Counted from the first letter of the stretch, positions 1 to 6,642 are shown. The stretch is 8,057 bases of DNA from an uncultured Campylobacter sp. (GCA_938041615.1 CALISV010000194.1:1-8057), one strand, 5' to 3'. Made by a program: numbers and translations. Notes: generated by a model from the sequence alone, not told the origin.

Positions 1-371
1 AATATATGCTGCTTCTTTTTCATAGTCGCGGCGCTCCAATTCCTATTTTCGCAAAGAGCGGCAAACACGTCGCGAAGCGTTATCGGCTTGTCTTTAACCT
101 TTTTCGGATTAGGATTTTGGGCGTATTCTACGCAAGCACGGCGAGCGGAATAATAGTCCATTTTTTCGGCATTGCCTAAAAATTTTATATGTTTTCCGCC
201 GTCGGCGTAAAAATAATACTCGTAGCGGTGGCCTTTGGCTATCGGCGTGATAATAATCGAGAGCTTGATTTTGCTATCAAGCATTTCGCATTTTTTGCGC
301 TCGGGTTTTCGAGATAGTATAACCGCCTGCGGATTGCGTTTGAACTCTTGTTCGTCGCGGATTTTTTTCAT
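1..371 (-). CDS. Tyrosine recombinase (phage/island integrase), N-terminal part, cut by the window edge
   Basis: Integrases of this class catalyse site-specific insertion and excision of islands and prophages. The 123 visible residues have no stop and run off the left edge. Residues 28-83 fit the arm-DNA-binding domain of P4-type integrases: a DSKIKLSI strand, then YEYYFYADGGKHIKFLG, then YYSARRACVEYA, which resembles the 'G-x-x-S-x-x-x-AR' end of that domain. Residues 97-123 (ITLRDVFAALCENRNWSAATMKKK) look like the start of the SAM-like core-binding domain. The catalytic domain with its R-H-R-Y residues would lie outside the window. The ATG at 371-369 has a good Shine-Dalgarno (AGGAG, 381-377) five bases upstream. 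The gene points away from tRNA-Leu, whose 3' end is 283 bases from the start codon, the usual arrangement for an integrase beside its attachment site. The family call comes from domain pattern, without a search. Confidence 0.75.
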   Translation of the reverse strand, partial: MKKIRDEQEFKRNPQAVILSRKPERKKCEMLDSKIKLSIIITPIAKGHRYEYYFYADGGKHIKFLGNAEKMDYYSARRACVEYAQNPNPKKVKDKPITLRDVFAALCENRNWSAATMKKKQHI

Positions 372-416
372 TTCGTCTCCTTTTTGAGGGGTTGGTTTGG
401 TTTCCCTCTTGAGATA

Positions 417-422
417 ATTATA
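417..422 (-). promoter_or_regulatory. Candidate -10 box of the integrase promoter
   Basis: A perfect TATAAT reads on the minus strand (422 to 417), giving a start near 410 and a leader of about 39 bases before the integrase ATG. No good -35 is seen at 17 bases, which is common in Campylobacter. Within the leader a 5-bp GC-rich stem (386-390 GAGGG with 404-408 CCCTC, 13-base loop) lies just upstream of the Shine-Dalgarno; whether it acts in regulation is unknown. Confidence 0.45.
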
Positions 423-516
423 TCCGCGTGCTTTCGTATTTTAATTTTTCTGGAAATATCGTATTTTTGGTGCTTTGCGAGCTCTTTAAACGCATAGGTC
501 GTTATTTTTTGTTTAC

Positions 517-567
517 TTTACCTAAACTAGGTAAAAAAATGTCTACCTAGTAAAAAATACCTAGTAA
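517..567. repeat. Cluster of TACCTAGT repeats, candidate integrase/excisionase arm sites
   Basis: The 283-base stretch between the integrase and tRNA-Leu (372-654) has no gene. It holds this cluster. TACCTAGT occurs three times in 40 bases: on the minus strand at 533-526 and on the plus strand at 544-551 and 558-565; the last two extend to the identical TACCTAGTAA and are spaced 14 bases apart. The minus-strand copy is half of a perfect palindrome, TTTACCTA-AAC-TAGGTAAA (517-535), whose other half is a degenerate fourth copy. Short repeats of this kind between an integrase and its tRNA target are expected for arm-type sites bound by the integrase N-terminal domain or by an excisionase; that role is inferred. 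Confidence 0.5.
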
Positions 568-654
568 TCGAGGCTGTTTCTTACTGCCAGTTGAGCGTAG
601 GCTCGTTTTGAAATGTCGTATTCCGGGGGTTTTGAATGCGTAAATTGTGAGTTA

Positions 655-675
655 TGGTGCCCGAGGTCGGACTCG
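655..675. other. Candidate attachment-site end at the 3' end of tRNA-Leu
   Basis: Islands with P4-type integrases usually recombine within the 3' part of a tRNA gene and leave that part intact. The tRNA here is complete with its encoded CCA, and the integrase lies on its 3' side, so the attachment core most likely covers the acceptor end and perhaps the T arm. No second copy of the tRNA 3' end is in the window, so neither core length nor exact borders can be set. Confidence 0.35.
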
Positions 676-741
676 AACCGACACAAGGTTGCCCTTACCA
701 GATTTTGAGTCTGGCGCGTCTACCGGTTTCACCACTCGGGC
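655..741 (-). tRNA. tRNA-Leu, anticodon CAA
   Basis: The 87-base gene reads from 741 down to 655. The acceptor stem GCCCGAG pairs with CTCGGGC, followed by discriminator A and an encoded CCA (657-655). The anticodon arm is CCAGA-CTCAAAA-TCTGG, giving anticodon CAA, which reads the UUG leucine codon. A long variable arm (class II, as expected for Leu) precedes the T arm GTCGGTTCGAGTCCGAC. It lies downstream of hup on the same strand but beyond the hup terminator, so it is probably transcribed on its own. Its 3' end faces the integrase, making it the probable insertion target. Confidence 0.97.
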
Positions 742-756
742 CAATAAAGAGTTGAG

Positions 757-762
757 ATTTTA
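757..762 (-). promoter_or_regulatory. Candidate -10 box for tRNA-Leu
   Basis: On the minus strand TAAAAT (762 to 757) sits 15 bases upstream of the mature tRNA 5' end, which allows a short leader of under ten bases. The upstream sequence is A/T rich with T runs and no clear -35. It lies between the hup terminator and the tRNA, where a separate promoter would be needed. Confidence 0.4.
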
Positions 763-787
763 CCTTGAAAGATATAAAAAAGAGATT

Positions 788-821
788 AAAAAACATGAAA
801 GCCCAATCTTGAGCTTTCATG
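788..821 (-). terminator. Rho-independent terminator of hup
   Basis: On the minus strand a 9-bp perfect stem, CATGAAAGC (821-813) with GCTTTCATG (802-794), encloses a 10-base loop and is followed at once by six T residues (793-788). It begins nine bases past the hup stop codon. The stem is only moderately GC rich, but stem plus U tract is a standard intrinsic terminator. Confidence 0.8.
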
Positions 822-830
822 AAAGGGTGA

Positions 831-1133
831 TTATTTCTTTTTGCCTTTTTTGCCTGCGCCTGCTACTACTGCTTCTTTTAATTTTTTGCCTACTTTAAAT
901 TTAACCGCTTTGCTAGCAGGAACATCTATAACTTTCGTAGTTCCCGGTACTCTTGCTTTTCTAGCGGCTCTTTCGGCAGTAGCGAATGTACCAAAGCCTA
1001 TAAAGCTAATGCTATCGCCGTTTTTAAGAACCTCTTCGATAGTCTCTAGTGCGGCATCAACTACCTTTAGAGAATCTTTTTTAGAAAGACCAGCCTTTTC
1101 GGCAACAGCTTGAATAAAATCAGCTTTTTTCAT
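831..1133 (-). CDS. hup: DNA-binding protein HU
   Basis: HU is a small dimeric nucleoid protein that bends DNA and supports replication, recombination and global gene expression. The 100 residues cover the whole family: the helical N-terminal half (MKKADFIQAVAEKAGLSKKD), the GFGTF turn at 46-50, the DNA-binding beta arm with the intercalating proline in RVPGT (61-65), and the closing VPASKAVKFKVGKKLKEAV. The last ten residues (AGAGKKGKKK) form a glycine-lysine tail that is a little longer than in the 90-residue E. coli proteins and may add DNA contacts. The ATG (1133-1131) has AAGGA seven bases upstream. The gene stands alone, with its own promoter and terminator. HU often assists integrase-mediated recombination, but closeness to the island end is probably chance. 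Confidence 0.95.
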   Translation of the reverse strand: MKKADFIQAVAEKAGLSKKDSLKVVDAALETIEEVLKNGDSISFIGFGTFATAERAARKARVPGTTKVIDVPASKAVKFKVGKKLKEAVVAGAGKKGKKK

Positions 1134-1166
1134 TGAACCATCCTTAATAAGAAGTGATATGCGGGC

Positions 1167-1195
1167 ATTTTACAACGTTTTTATAAAAAATACAA
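1167..1195 (-). promoter_or_regulatory. Sigma-70 type promoter of hup
   Basis: On the minus strand TTGTAT (1195-1190) is followed after exactly 17 bases by TGTAAAAT, whose -10 hexamer TAAAAT lies at 1172-1167. Transcription would start near 1160, giving a leader of about 27 bases that carries the AAGGA ribosome site. Spacing and boxes are good for a strongly expressed gene. Confidence 0.6.
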
Positions 1196-1253
1196 TAGTT
1201 TTTAGCCGAAAATTTAACGAATTTCACGCAAATTTGACAAAAAATAGCGAATT

Positions 1254-1991
1254 TTAGACGATTTGCACCAAAAACTCGCTTTTTAGTCCCGTTTTTTTAA
1301 CGTCTATGAGGCGCAAATTTTCTATATCCATTTTGCAAAGTTCGCCAAAATTTTTCACTTGGTTTTTGGCAACCTGCCTCAAAACTATCCCGCGGTATGC
1401 TTTGGCGTAGTGACTGACGACTTTACCGTTTTTTAGAAATTTAAAGGTCGCAAACGGTTTTTGTATGCGGTAAAATTTCTCGTAAAACTCGGCTCTAAGG
1501 TCTAAAATATCGTCATCTCCCAGCCACTTATCTATCTCGCCTCTAAAATTTTACCTATAAAATTCCTCCAATTTTAACCCGTCTATGCGCTCGCCTTGTT
1601 TTAGTTTGTATTCGGGCAGCATATCCGCCGCAGTCACGGGGCCGAATAAATTTGAAAAAATCAGCGTATTTTTATCTATAAACTCCTGCGCCGCGCTATC
1701 AAGGCTGCGGTAATCAAAGTGCTTGTATGCTACTCCGTCGTAGCGCAGGATGGCTTTTACCGCGCCTTTTTTAAAAAGACTTTCGCGCAAGCTGGGCTCA
1801 TCGGTCAAATTTTTAACGCCGAAAAGTTTTGAAATTTGCTCCAATCCGGTCGTTTGCAAGAATTCATCGTAAATTTTTAAAATTTCGCACCGCTTTTCAT
1901 ATAAATTTTGAAAAATAAAGTCGTTTCTATCTATAAATTTGTTTGGACTTACGGCGGTTTTGGCTTCGCTCGGCGAAAAAAGTATTTTCAT
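1254..1991 (-). pseudogene. yaaA: YaaA family (DUF328/UPF0246) peroxide stress protein, split by an in-frame stop
   Basis: YaaA in E. coli limits intracellular free iron and damage during peroxide stress; its biochemical activity is not settled. The first 146 residues start MKILFSPSEAK, the family's N-terminal signature, and include FGPVTAADMLPEYKLKQGE (the conserved 'G-x-x-x-x-x-D-x-x-x-Y-x-L' region). A TAA at 1553-1551 follows EEFYR. The same frame then continues 98 codons without a break: NFRGEIDKWL, then VVSHYAKAYRGIVLRQVA, to a stop at 1256-1254. Both parts together give 245 residues, the normal family length, so this is one gene broken by one codon. A CAA-to-TAA change would explain it; sequencing error or readthrough also fits. 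The ATG at 1991-1989 has a strong site (AAGGAG). The gene is divergent from flgL. Without the last 98 residues the product is probably inactive. Confidence 0.85.
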
Positions 1992-2014
1992 TGATGCTCC
2001 TTAAATTTGGCAAA

Positions 2015-2020
2015 ATCATA
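2015..2020 (-). promoter_or_regulatory. Candidate -10 box of yaaA
   Basis: TATGAT on the minus strand (2020 to 2015) lies 24 bases upstream of the yaaA ATG, which leaves a short leader holding the AAGGAG site. No convincing -35 is present. It shares the 120-base divergent region with the flgL promoter. Confidence 0.3.
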
Positions 2021-2061
2021 TCTAAAACTAAATAAATTTTGAAATTTGACGATATAGCGAG

Positions 2062-2077
2062 TGGAACTTTATTTGCT
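2062..2077 (+). promoter_or_regulatory. Sigma-54 (RpoN) promoter of flgL
   Basis: TGGAACTTTATTTGCT contains the invariant GG (2063-2064) and GC (2075-2076) separated by exactly ten bases, and fits the Campylobacter form TTGGAAC-N5-TTGCT closely. Transcription would start about 12 bases past the GC, near 2088, some 24 bases before the flgL ATG. In Campylobacter, RpoN with the FlgSR two-component system controls middle flagellar genes including hook-associated proteins, which agrees with the gene that follows. Confidence 0.8.
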
Positions 2078-2111
2078 TGTAAGAGCTTGATTAAATTTAA
2101 GGAAAAACTCA

Positions 2112-4358
2112 ATGAGAATGACGAATCAGTTGATGAAATTTATGAACAACTACGACTATCAGACTAATATGAAAGCGCTTTACAAGCTAAATAACCAAAT
2201 GTCAACCGGTCTAAAAATCCAAAATTCTTTCGAGGACAGCAGCGTCTATAACGACGGCATGAGGCTTGATTATGAGGTTGCGACGCTTGAGCAGGTGCAA
2301 ACGGCGACGTCTAAAGCGCAGCACTTTTCAAAAAATACCGACAAGGCTTTGGGCGAATTTAAGCAGCAGCTTGAGAGTTTTAAAACAAAGCTGGTTCAAG
2401 GCGCCAATGAAATCCACTCCAAAACATCGCGCGAAGCCATCGCAAACGACCTTCAAGGTATCAAAAATCACTTGGTAAATATCGCAAATACTTCGATCAA
2501 CGGGCAGTTTTTATTTTCCGGAAGCGCGATAAATACAAAGCCTATAAACGGCGATACAAATGAATACTACGGCAATGCGCAGGCGATGAAAACGGTAGGC
2601 GGAGCTCAGGTAAATTTGACTTACAACCAAAACGGGCAGGAGCTGTTTTTGGGCAAGGACGGCGATTATAATAAAAAAGTAACCTCCAACACAATGCTAA
2701 AAGCGCAAAATTTAGACGATAAAAATAAAACCGTTTATATCGATAGCGAGCATAAAATGCGCGATCTAATCGGTTTTAAATACGTAAAAGACGAAAAAAC
2801 TCTAACCAATCAAGATTTCACGGGTACCGGCGTGAGGCGGTTTCAGGATACGACGTTTTTCTTGCAGGGTAAAAAGCCAAACGGTACGAGCTTTACGAGC
2901 AAATTTAAGATGACTTCGGACGCTTCGATAAACGACCTGTTAGAAAAAATCGGCACCGAATACGGCAACACTCCTACTAATAAAGTCGTCGAAGTAACGA
3001 TAAATAACCAGGGTCAAATCAACGTAAAAGATCTAAGCAAGGGCAATCAGGTTATTGATTTTCATATGATAGCGGCGACGAAAAAAGTGGCAAATGCAGA
3101 TGCTCTAGTGGGCGGTATAGCAGGAGCATCTAGTGCGTTTGACACTGTAGATAGCCTAACTAGCGGCGCAAACTCACTCGAAGCTATGGTGCGAGCAAAC
3201 CCCGACGACTATGAAATCACGGAATTTGTAAAAAGCAAATACGAAGACCTGGGCGGAGCCGTTACAAACGCCTACGACTACGACAAGATAAGCTTTAAAC
3301 AAGAGGGTAGAAATCTAGTAGGCACCGTATCGCAAGTAGAGCGCGGCAGCGGTAAATTTGCCGATGATAACACGACTCTAAGCCAAGTCGTTGCCTCAAA
3401 AGAGCTATATCCTGGTGAAAGAGACAAATACGATATAGATGATCAAGCTCTAAAAATGCAGATCAAATCTAAAAGCGGTGGAGACTATAAAGTGGACGTG
3501 CTTTTCGGTACCGCCGTACCGCCTGCGACCTCGGGTAATGCACGTGTAAATATAACAAGACCTGACGGCACTACGTACACGACTGAGGTTTGGGATAGCT
3601 TTTATAACGACACTACAAACCCGCCTACGACTGAGGGCAGAACTACGCAGTCAAAAAACATGACCTTTAGGCAGTTAAACGACATCATCGGCATGGTTGC
3701 TAGCGACAGCGTCCCTGCAGGTGCCGGCGGCAATACGCAAGCCGACTATGCCGCCTACAAGCAAGCCATCGCAAATTCGCAAGGCAGCGTAGAGGCAAAT
3801 ATGGATCACCGCGGCCGCATAAAGGTAACCGACAAGCAAAACGCCGTCACGCCGATAAAAGTCGGAATTTACGACGAGGCAAATTCCGATCAGTTTTACG
3901 GAGATAGCACCGGTGCGACGCCTGCAACCATGCAAGGAGACGGTTCACTATGGAACTTTTCCGCAAACAACGGTATCGAGATAGATAGCCCGAGCGTGGA
4001 TATTTTTGATGACTTAGATAGGATGATAGAGGCCGTTAGGAGCGGTCAGTACCGTGCCGACAGCGAGAGTGAACATCCGCGAAACTCAGGCATCCAAGGC
4101 GCGATCGAGAGGCTAGATCACATCGCCGACCACGTAAACAAAATCCACACTAAAGTGGGCAATCAAACAAATACGCTAATACAGACCAATACGCACGCTA
4201 GCGTCATGGAGGTAAACGTAAAAACCGTCAAGGCCGATATCACAAACGCCGACTACGGCGAGACCTATATGAATCTCATGCAAAAAATGATGTCGTATCA
4301 GGCGATGTTGCAGTCCGTGGCGAAGATAAATCAGCTCTCGTTATTAAACTATATGTAA
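2112..4358 (+). CDS. flgL: Flagellar hook-associated protein 3 (hook-filament junction)
   Basis: FlgL forms, with FlgK, the junction between the flagellar hook and the flagellin filament; it is exported by the flagellar type III system and so has no signal peptide. The 748 residues begin with the flagellin-like N-terminal helical domain (about 1-140, RMTNQLMKFMNNYDYQTNMKAL), which ends in the FlgL-typical NGQFLFSGSAINTKPI (about 129-145). The C-terminal helical domain (about 635-748) includes VGNQTNTLIQTNT, DITNADYGETYMNLMQKMMSYQAMLQS and the end LSLLNYM. The central 500 residues are surface domains, with two similar modules at about 255-319 and 482-588. E. coli FlgL is only 317 residues; about 750 is the Campylobacter size. 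ATG 2112 has AAGGA eight bases upstream and sits behind a sigma-54 promoter; a second ATG at 2118 is less well spaced. ftsK follows on the same strand. Confidence 0.93.
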   Translation: MRMTNQLMKFMNNYDYQTNMKALYKLNNQMSTGLKIQNSFEDSSVYNDGMRLDYEVATLEQVQTATSKAQHFSKNTDKALGEFKQQLESFKTKLVQGANEIHSKTSREAIANDLQGIKNHLVNIANTSINGQFLFSGSAINTKPINGDTNEYYGNAQAMKTVGGAQVNLTYNQNGQELFLGKDGDYNKKVTSNTMLKAQNLDDKNKTVYIDSEHKMRDLIGFKYVKDEKTLTNQDFTGTGVRRFQDTTFFLQGKKPNGTSFTSKFKMTSDASINDLLEKIGTEYGNTPTNKVVEVTINNQGQINVKDLSKGNQVIDFHMIAATKKVANADALVGGIAGASSAFDTVDSLTSGANSLEAMVRANPDDYEITEFVKSKYEDLGGAVTNAYDYDKISFKQEGRNLVGTVSQVERGSGKFADDNTTLSQVVASKELYPGERDKYDIDDQALKMQIKSKSGGDYKVDVLFGTAVPPATSGNARVNITRPDGTTYTTEVWDSFYNDTTNPPTTEGRTTQSKNMTFRQLNDIIGMVASDSVPAGAGGNTQADYAAYKQAIANSQGSVEANMDHRGRIKVTDKQNAVTPIKVGIYDEANSDQFYGDSTGATPATMQGDGSLWNFSANNGIEIDSPSVDIFDDLDRMIEAVRSGQYRADSESEHPRNSGIQGAIERLDHIADHVNKIHTKVGNQTNTLIQTNTHASVMEVNVKTVKADITNADYGETYMNLMQKMMSYQAMLQSVAKINQLSLLNYM

Positions 4359-4366
4359 AAACTCGC

Positions 4367-4372
4367 TATAAT
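4367..4372 (+). promoter_or_regulatory. Candidate -10 box for ftsK
   Basis: A perfect TATAAT begins nine bases after the flgL stop. At 17 bases upstream is only a weak TTAAAC (4344-4349), but Campylobacter promoters often lack a -35. A start near 4379 would give ftsK its own transcript with a leader of roughly 120 bases. No terminator hairpin is seen after flgL, so readthrough from the sigma-54 promoter is also possible. Confidence 0.45.
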
Positions 4373-4466
4373 CTACCGTTTTATTAAAGTTTCGTTATCA
4401 AAGCGGGCGGAGTGAAAATGGGGTCAAATTTGATAAATTTGGCTCAAAACTTAGCTCTCCCGCAAA

Positions 4467-4491
4467 TTTAAATTTACTAAATTTAAAAGGA
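4467..4491 (+). promoter_or_regulatory. Palindrome abutting the ftsK ribosome binding site
   Basis: A perfect inverted repeat with 10-base arms, TTTAAATTTA-C-TAAATTTAAA (4467-4487), ends on the first base of the Shine-Dalgarno AAGGA (4487-4491). The only start-like codon close downstream is ATT at 4498, six bases after AAGGA. The palindrome could be a protein-binding operator or an A/U hairpin close to the ribosome site. It may also be just a chance product of the AAATTT words that are so common here. Confidence 0.5.
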
Positions 4492-4497
4492 CGCGCC

Positions 4498-6642
4498 ATT
4501 TTAAGAGAATCGGTTTTAGTAGTAGTCGTTTGCTTTTTGATATTTTTTGGGATCGCTACCATCGCGCCTGCGGCAAATTTCGTCGGTAGCTTTGGCAACG
4601 CGATCGGGCTTTGGAACTTCAAGCTTTTTGGCTTTATAGCTTACGTTTACCCTTTTGTTTTTATATTTTTTGCGTATTATATTTACAAATATTTTAACGG
4701 CTTTAATGCCGAATTTGCCCAGACGACGCTTGGTGTGGCGCTACTGTTTTTGGCGTTTTTGATGTTTCAATCAGGTGCGGACGCTAGCTACGGCGGACTG
4801 GTTGCAAACAGCATAAATGATGCGCTAAAAGACGTCGCCGGCGTGATAGGCATGTGGGTCTTTATCTTGATGCTTTTTGTACTTAGCTTTGGTCTCATCG
4901 CGCAGGATAACATCATAGCTATCCTAAAAAAGGCTTTCGTCGAGCCCAGTGCCAATGAAGATAAATTTGAAAACCAAGCCGAGATTAAGCAAAAATCGCA
5001 AAAAAAACCTAGGCAAATCAAAAAGCCTAAAGCTCAAAGCGAGTCAAATTTGAGCGAGGAAAACGGCGAAAAGCTAGAGGACGAAGACGAGCCGGACGAT
5101 GAAGACGAAGCGCAGGATGAAAGCGGGTCAAATTTAGAAGAAAAAAGTACTACTATAAACGGCGTCGAGATCCTAAATGAAGTCGCCGAAAATAAAAAAC
5201 TGCTCGAACAAATGGAAAAAGGCAAGGTCGAAAAACCTAAGGATTTCGCGCTGCCGCCGCTTAAATTTTTAGCCGATCCGCCTAAGAGATCAAACAGCGT
5301 AAATGAGGCTGAGATCGATCAAAAGATCTCCGATCTGCTCGATAAACTGCGCAAATTTAAAATAGACGGCGACGTCGTGCGCACCTACACGGGGCCGATC
5401 GTTACGACGTTTGAGTTTCGTCAGGCGCCGCACATCAAGGTGAGTAAAATTTTAACCCTGCAAGACGACCTCGCGATGGCTCTACGCGCACAGACTATCC
5501 GCATCCAGGCGCCAATCCCCGGCAAAGACGTCGTGGGTATCGAGGTGCCTAATAAAAACATCGAAACCGTCTATCTAAAGGAAATTTTAGATAGCGAAGT
5601 TTTCAAAAACTCGAGCAGTCCGCTAACTATCGCGCTGGGCAAGGATATCGTCGGTGCGCCCTTTGTCACCGATCTAAAAAAGCTGCCTCACCTGCTAATC
5701 GCGGGCACGACGGGATCTGGCAAGAGCGTGGGTATAAATGCGATGCTGTTAAGTCTGCTATATCGCAACAGCCCGCAGACGCTGCGACTGATGATGATAG
5801 ATCCAAAAATGCTTGAGTTTAGCATCTATAACGACATCCCGCACCTGCTCACGCCCGTCATCACGCAGGCCAAACAGGCTATAACCGCGCTATCAAACAT
5901 GGTCGCCGAGATGGAGCGCCGCTACAAGATCATGAGCCACACGCGCACCAAAAATATCGAAAGCTACAACGAAAAGATGAAAGAGGAGGGCGGCGAGCAG
6001 TTCCCGTACATCGTCGTGATTATCGACGAGCTAGCCGATCTCATGATGACTAGCGGCAAGGACGTGGAGCTATACATCGGGCGTCTAGCTCAGATGGCCA
6101 GAGCTAGCGGCATACATCTCATCGTAGCCACCCAGCGCCCGAGCGTAGACGTCGTGACGGGGCTCATAAAGGCAAATTTGCCTAGCCGCATCAGCTACCG
6201 CGTCGGTCAGCGTATCGATAGTAAGGTGATCCTAGATCAAATGGGCGCGGAGAGCTTGCTAGGACGCGGCGATATGCTATTTACGCCTCCGGGAAGCCCT
6301 GGCGTCATCAGGCTGCACGCGCCGTTTGCTAGTGAAAAGGAGATCGATACGATCGTAAATTTCCTAAAAGCACAGCAAGAAGTGGTCTACGACGAGAGAT
6401 TTTTAGCCGAGGAGGGCGCTAGTGGCGGTGCGGGTACAGGCTCCGGCGCCGTAGTAGGCGAGCTAGACGAGCTCTACGAAGAGGCAAAAGAGATCGTGCT
6501 AAGTGAGCAAAAAACATCGATCAGCTATCTGCAACGTCGCCTAAAAATCGGCTATAACCGTGCCGCTACGATCATCGAGCAGATGGAGCAAATGGGCGTG
6601 CTAAGCCCGATGAACGCAAAAGGGCAGAGGGATATTTTGTAA
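4498..6642 (+). CDS. ftsK: DNA translocase FtsK, probable ATT start
   Basis: FtsK is anchored at the division septum and pumps DNA so that chromosome termini and Xer recombination are completed before division. With the ATT at 4498 the protein has 714 residues: four membrane helices (about 5-24, 43-63, 76-92, 113-135), a charged linker with an acidic run EDEDEPDDEDEAQDE (194-208), then the RecA-like motor. Walker A is GTTGSGKS at 403-410; Walker B ends in IIDELADL (D510, E511); the FtsK/SpoIIIE stretch VATQRPSVDVVTGLIKANLP follows. The last 70 residues form the gamma winged-helix domain (SISYLQRRLKIGYNRAATIIEQME), which reads polarity sequences. The frame is open from 4372, but no ATG, GTG or TTG occurs before TTG 4537; that TTG lacks a ribosome site and would cut membrane helix 1. 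ATT has AAGGA six bases upstream, so I prefer it. It follows flgL by 139 bases. Confidence 0.95.
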   Translation: MLRESVLVVVVCFLIFFGIATIAPAANFVGSFGNAIGLWNFKLFGFIAYVYPFVFIFFAYYIYKYFNGFNAEFAQTTLGVALLFLAFLMFQSGADASYGGLVANSINDALKDVAGVIGMWVFILMLFVLSFGLIAQDNIIAILKKAFVEPSANEDKFENQAEIKQKSQKKPRQIKKPKAQSESNLSEENGEKLEDEDEPDDEDEAQDESGSNLEEKSTTINGVEILNEVAENKKLLEQMEKGKVEKPKDFALPPLKFLADPPKRSNSVNEAEIDQKISDLLDKLRKFKIDGDVVRTYTGPIVTTFEFRQAPHIKVSKILTLQDDLAMALRAQTIRIQAPIPGKDVVGIEVPNKNIETVYLKEILDSEVFKNSSSPLTIALGKDIVGAPFVTDLKKLPHLLIAGTTGSGKSVGINAMLLSLLYRNSPQTLRLMMIDPKMLEFSIYNDIPHLLTPVITQAKQAITALSNMVAEMERRYKIMSHTRTKNIESYNEKMKEEGGEQFPYIVVIIDELADLMMTSGKDVELYIGRLAQMARASGIHLIVATQRPSVDVVTGLIKANLPSRISYRVGQRIDSKVILDQMGAESLLGRGDMLFTPPGSPGVIRLHAPFASEKEIDTIVNFLKAQQEVVYDERFLAEEGASGGAGTGSGAVVGELDELYEEAKEIVLSEQKTSISYLQRRLKIGYNRAATIIEQMEQMGVLSPMNAKGQRDIL

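Noticed and set aside
517..535. The palindrome TTTACCTA-AAC-TAGGTAAA as a transcription terminator for tRNA-Leu or the integrase
   Set aside because: Neither strand has a T run directly after the stem, and the stem is A/T rich; a binding site fits better.
544..567. CRISPR-like repeat array
   Set aside because: Repeats of about 10 bases spaced by four bases are far too short, and there are no spacers or cas genes.
647..898. Plus-strand open frame of 83 codons beginning across the tRNA-Leu gene
   Set aside because: It is the antisense of the tRNA and of the hup terminator and 3' end; the tRNA is certain, and such antisense-tRNA frames are a well-known false protein.
841..1113. Plus-strand open frame of 90 codons opposite hup
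   Set aside because: It mirrors the HU coding sequence, has no ribosome site and no protein-family features.
1927..2112. Minus-strand frame of 61 codons between flgL and yaaA
   Set aside because: It overlaps the yaaA start in another frame and covers the flgL promoter; no ribosome site.
4359..4497. Riboswitch or small RNA in the ftsK leader
   Set aside because: The stretch is A/T rich and repetitive, with no multi-stem fold or conserved core that I could recognise beyond the palindrome.
4398..5225. Minus-strand frames opposite the 5' part of ftsK
   Set aside because: Shadows of a certain gene; their serine-rich sequence is simply the complement of the acidic linker codons.
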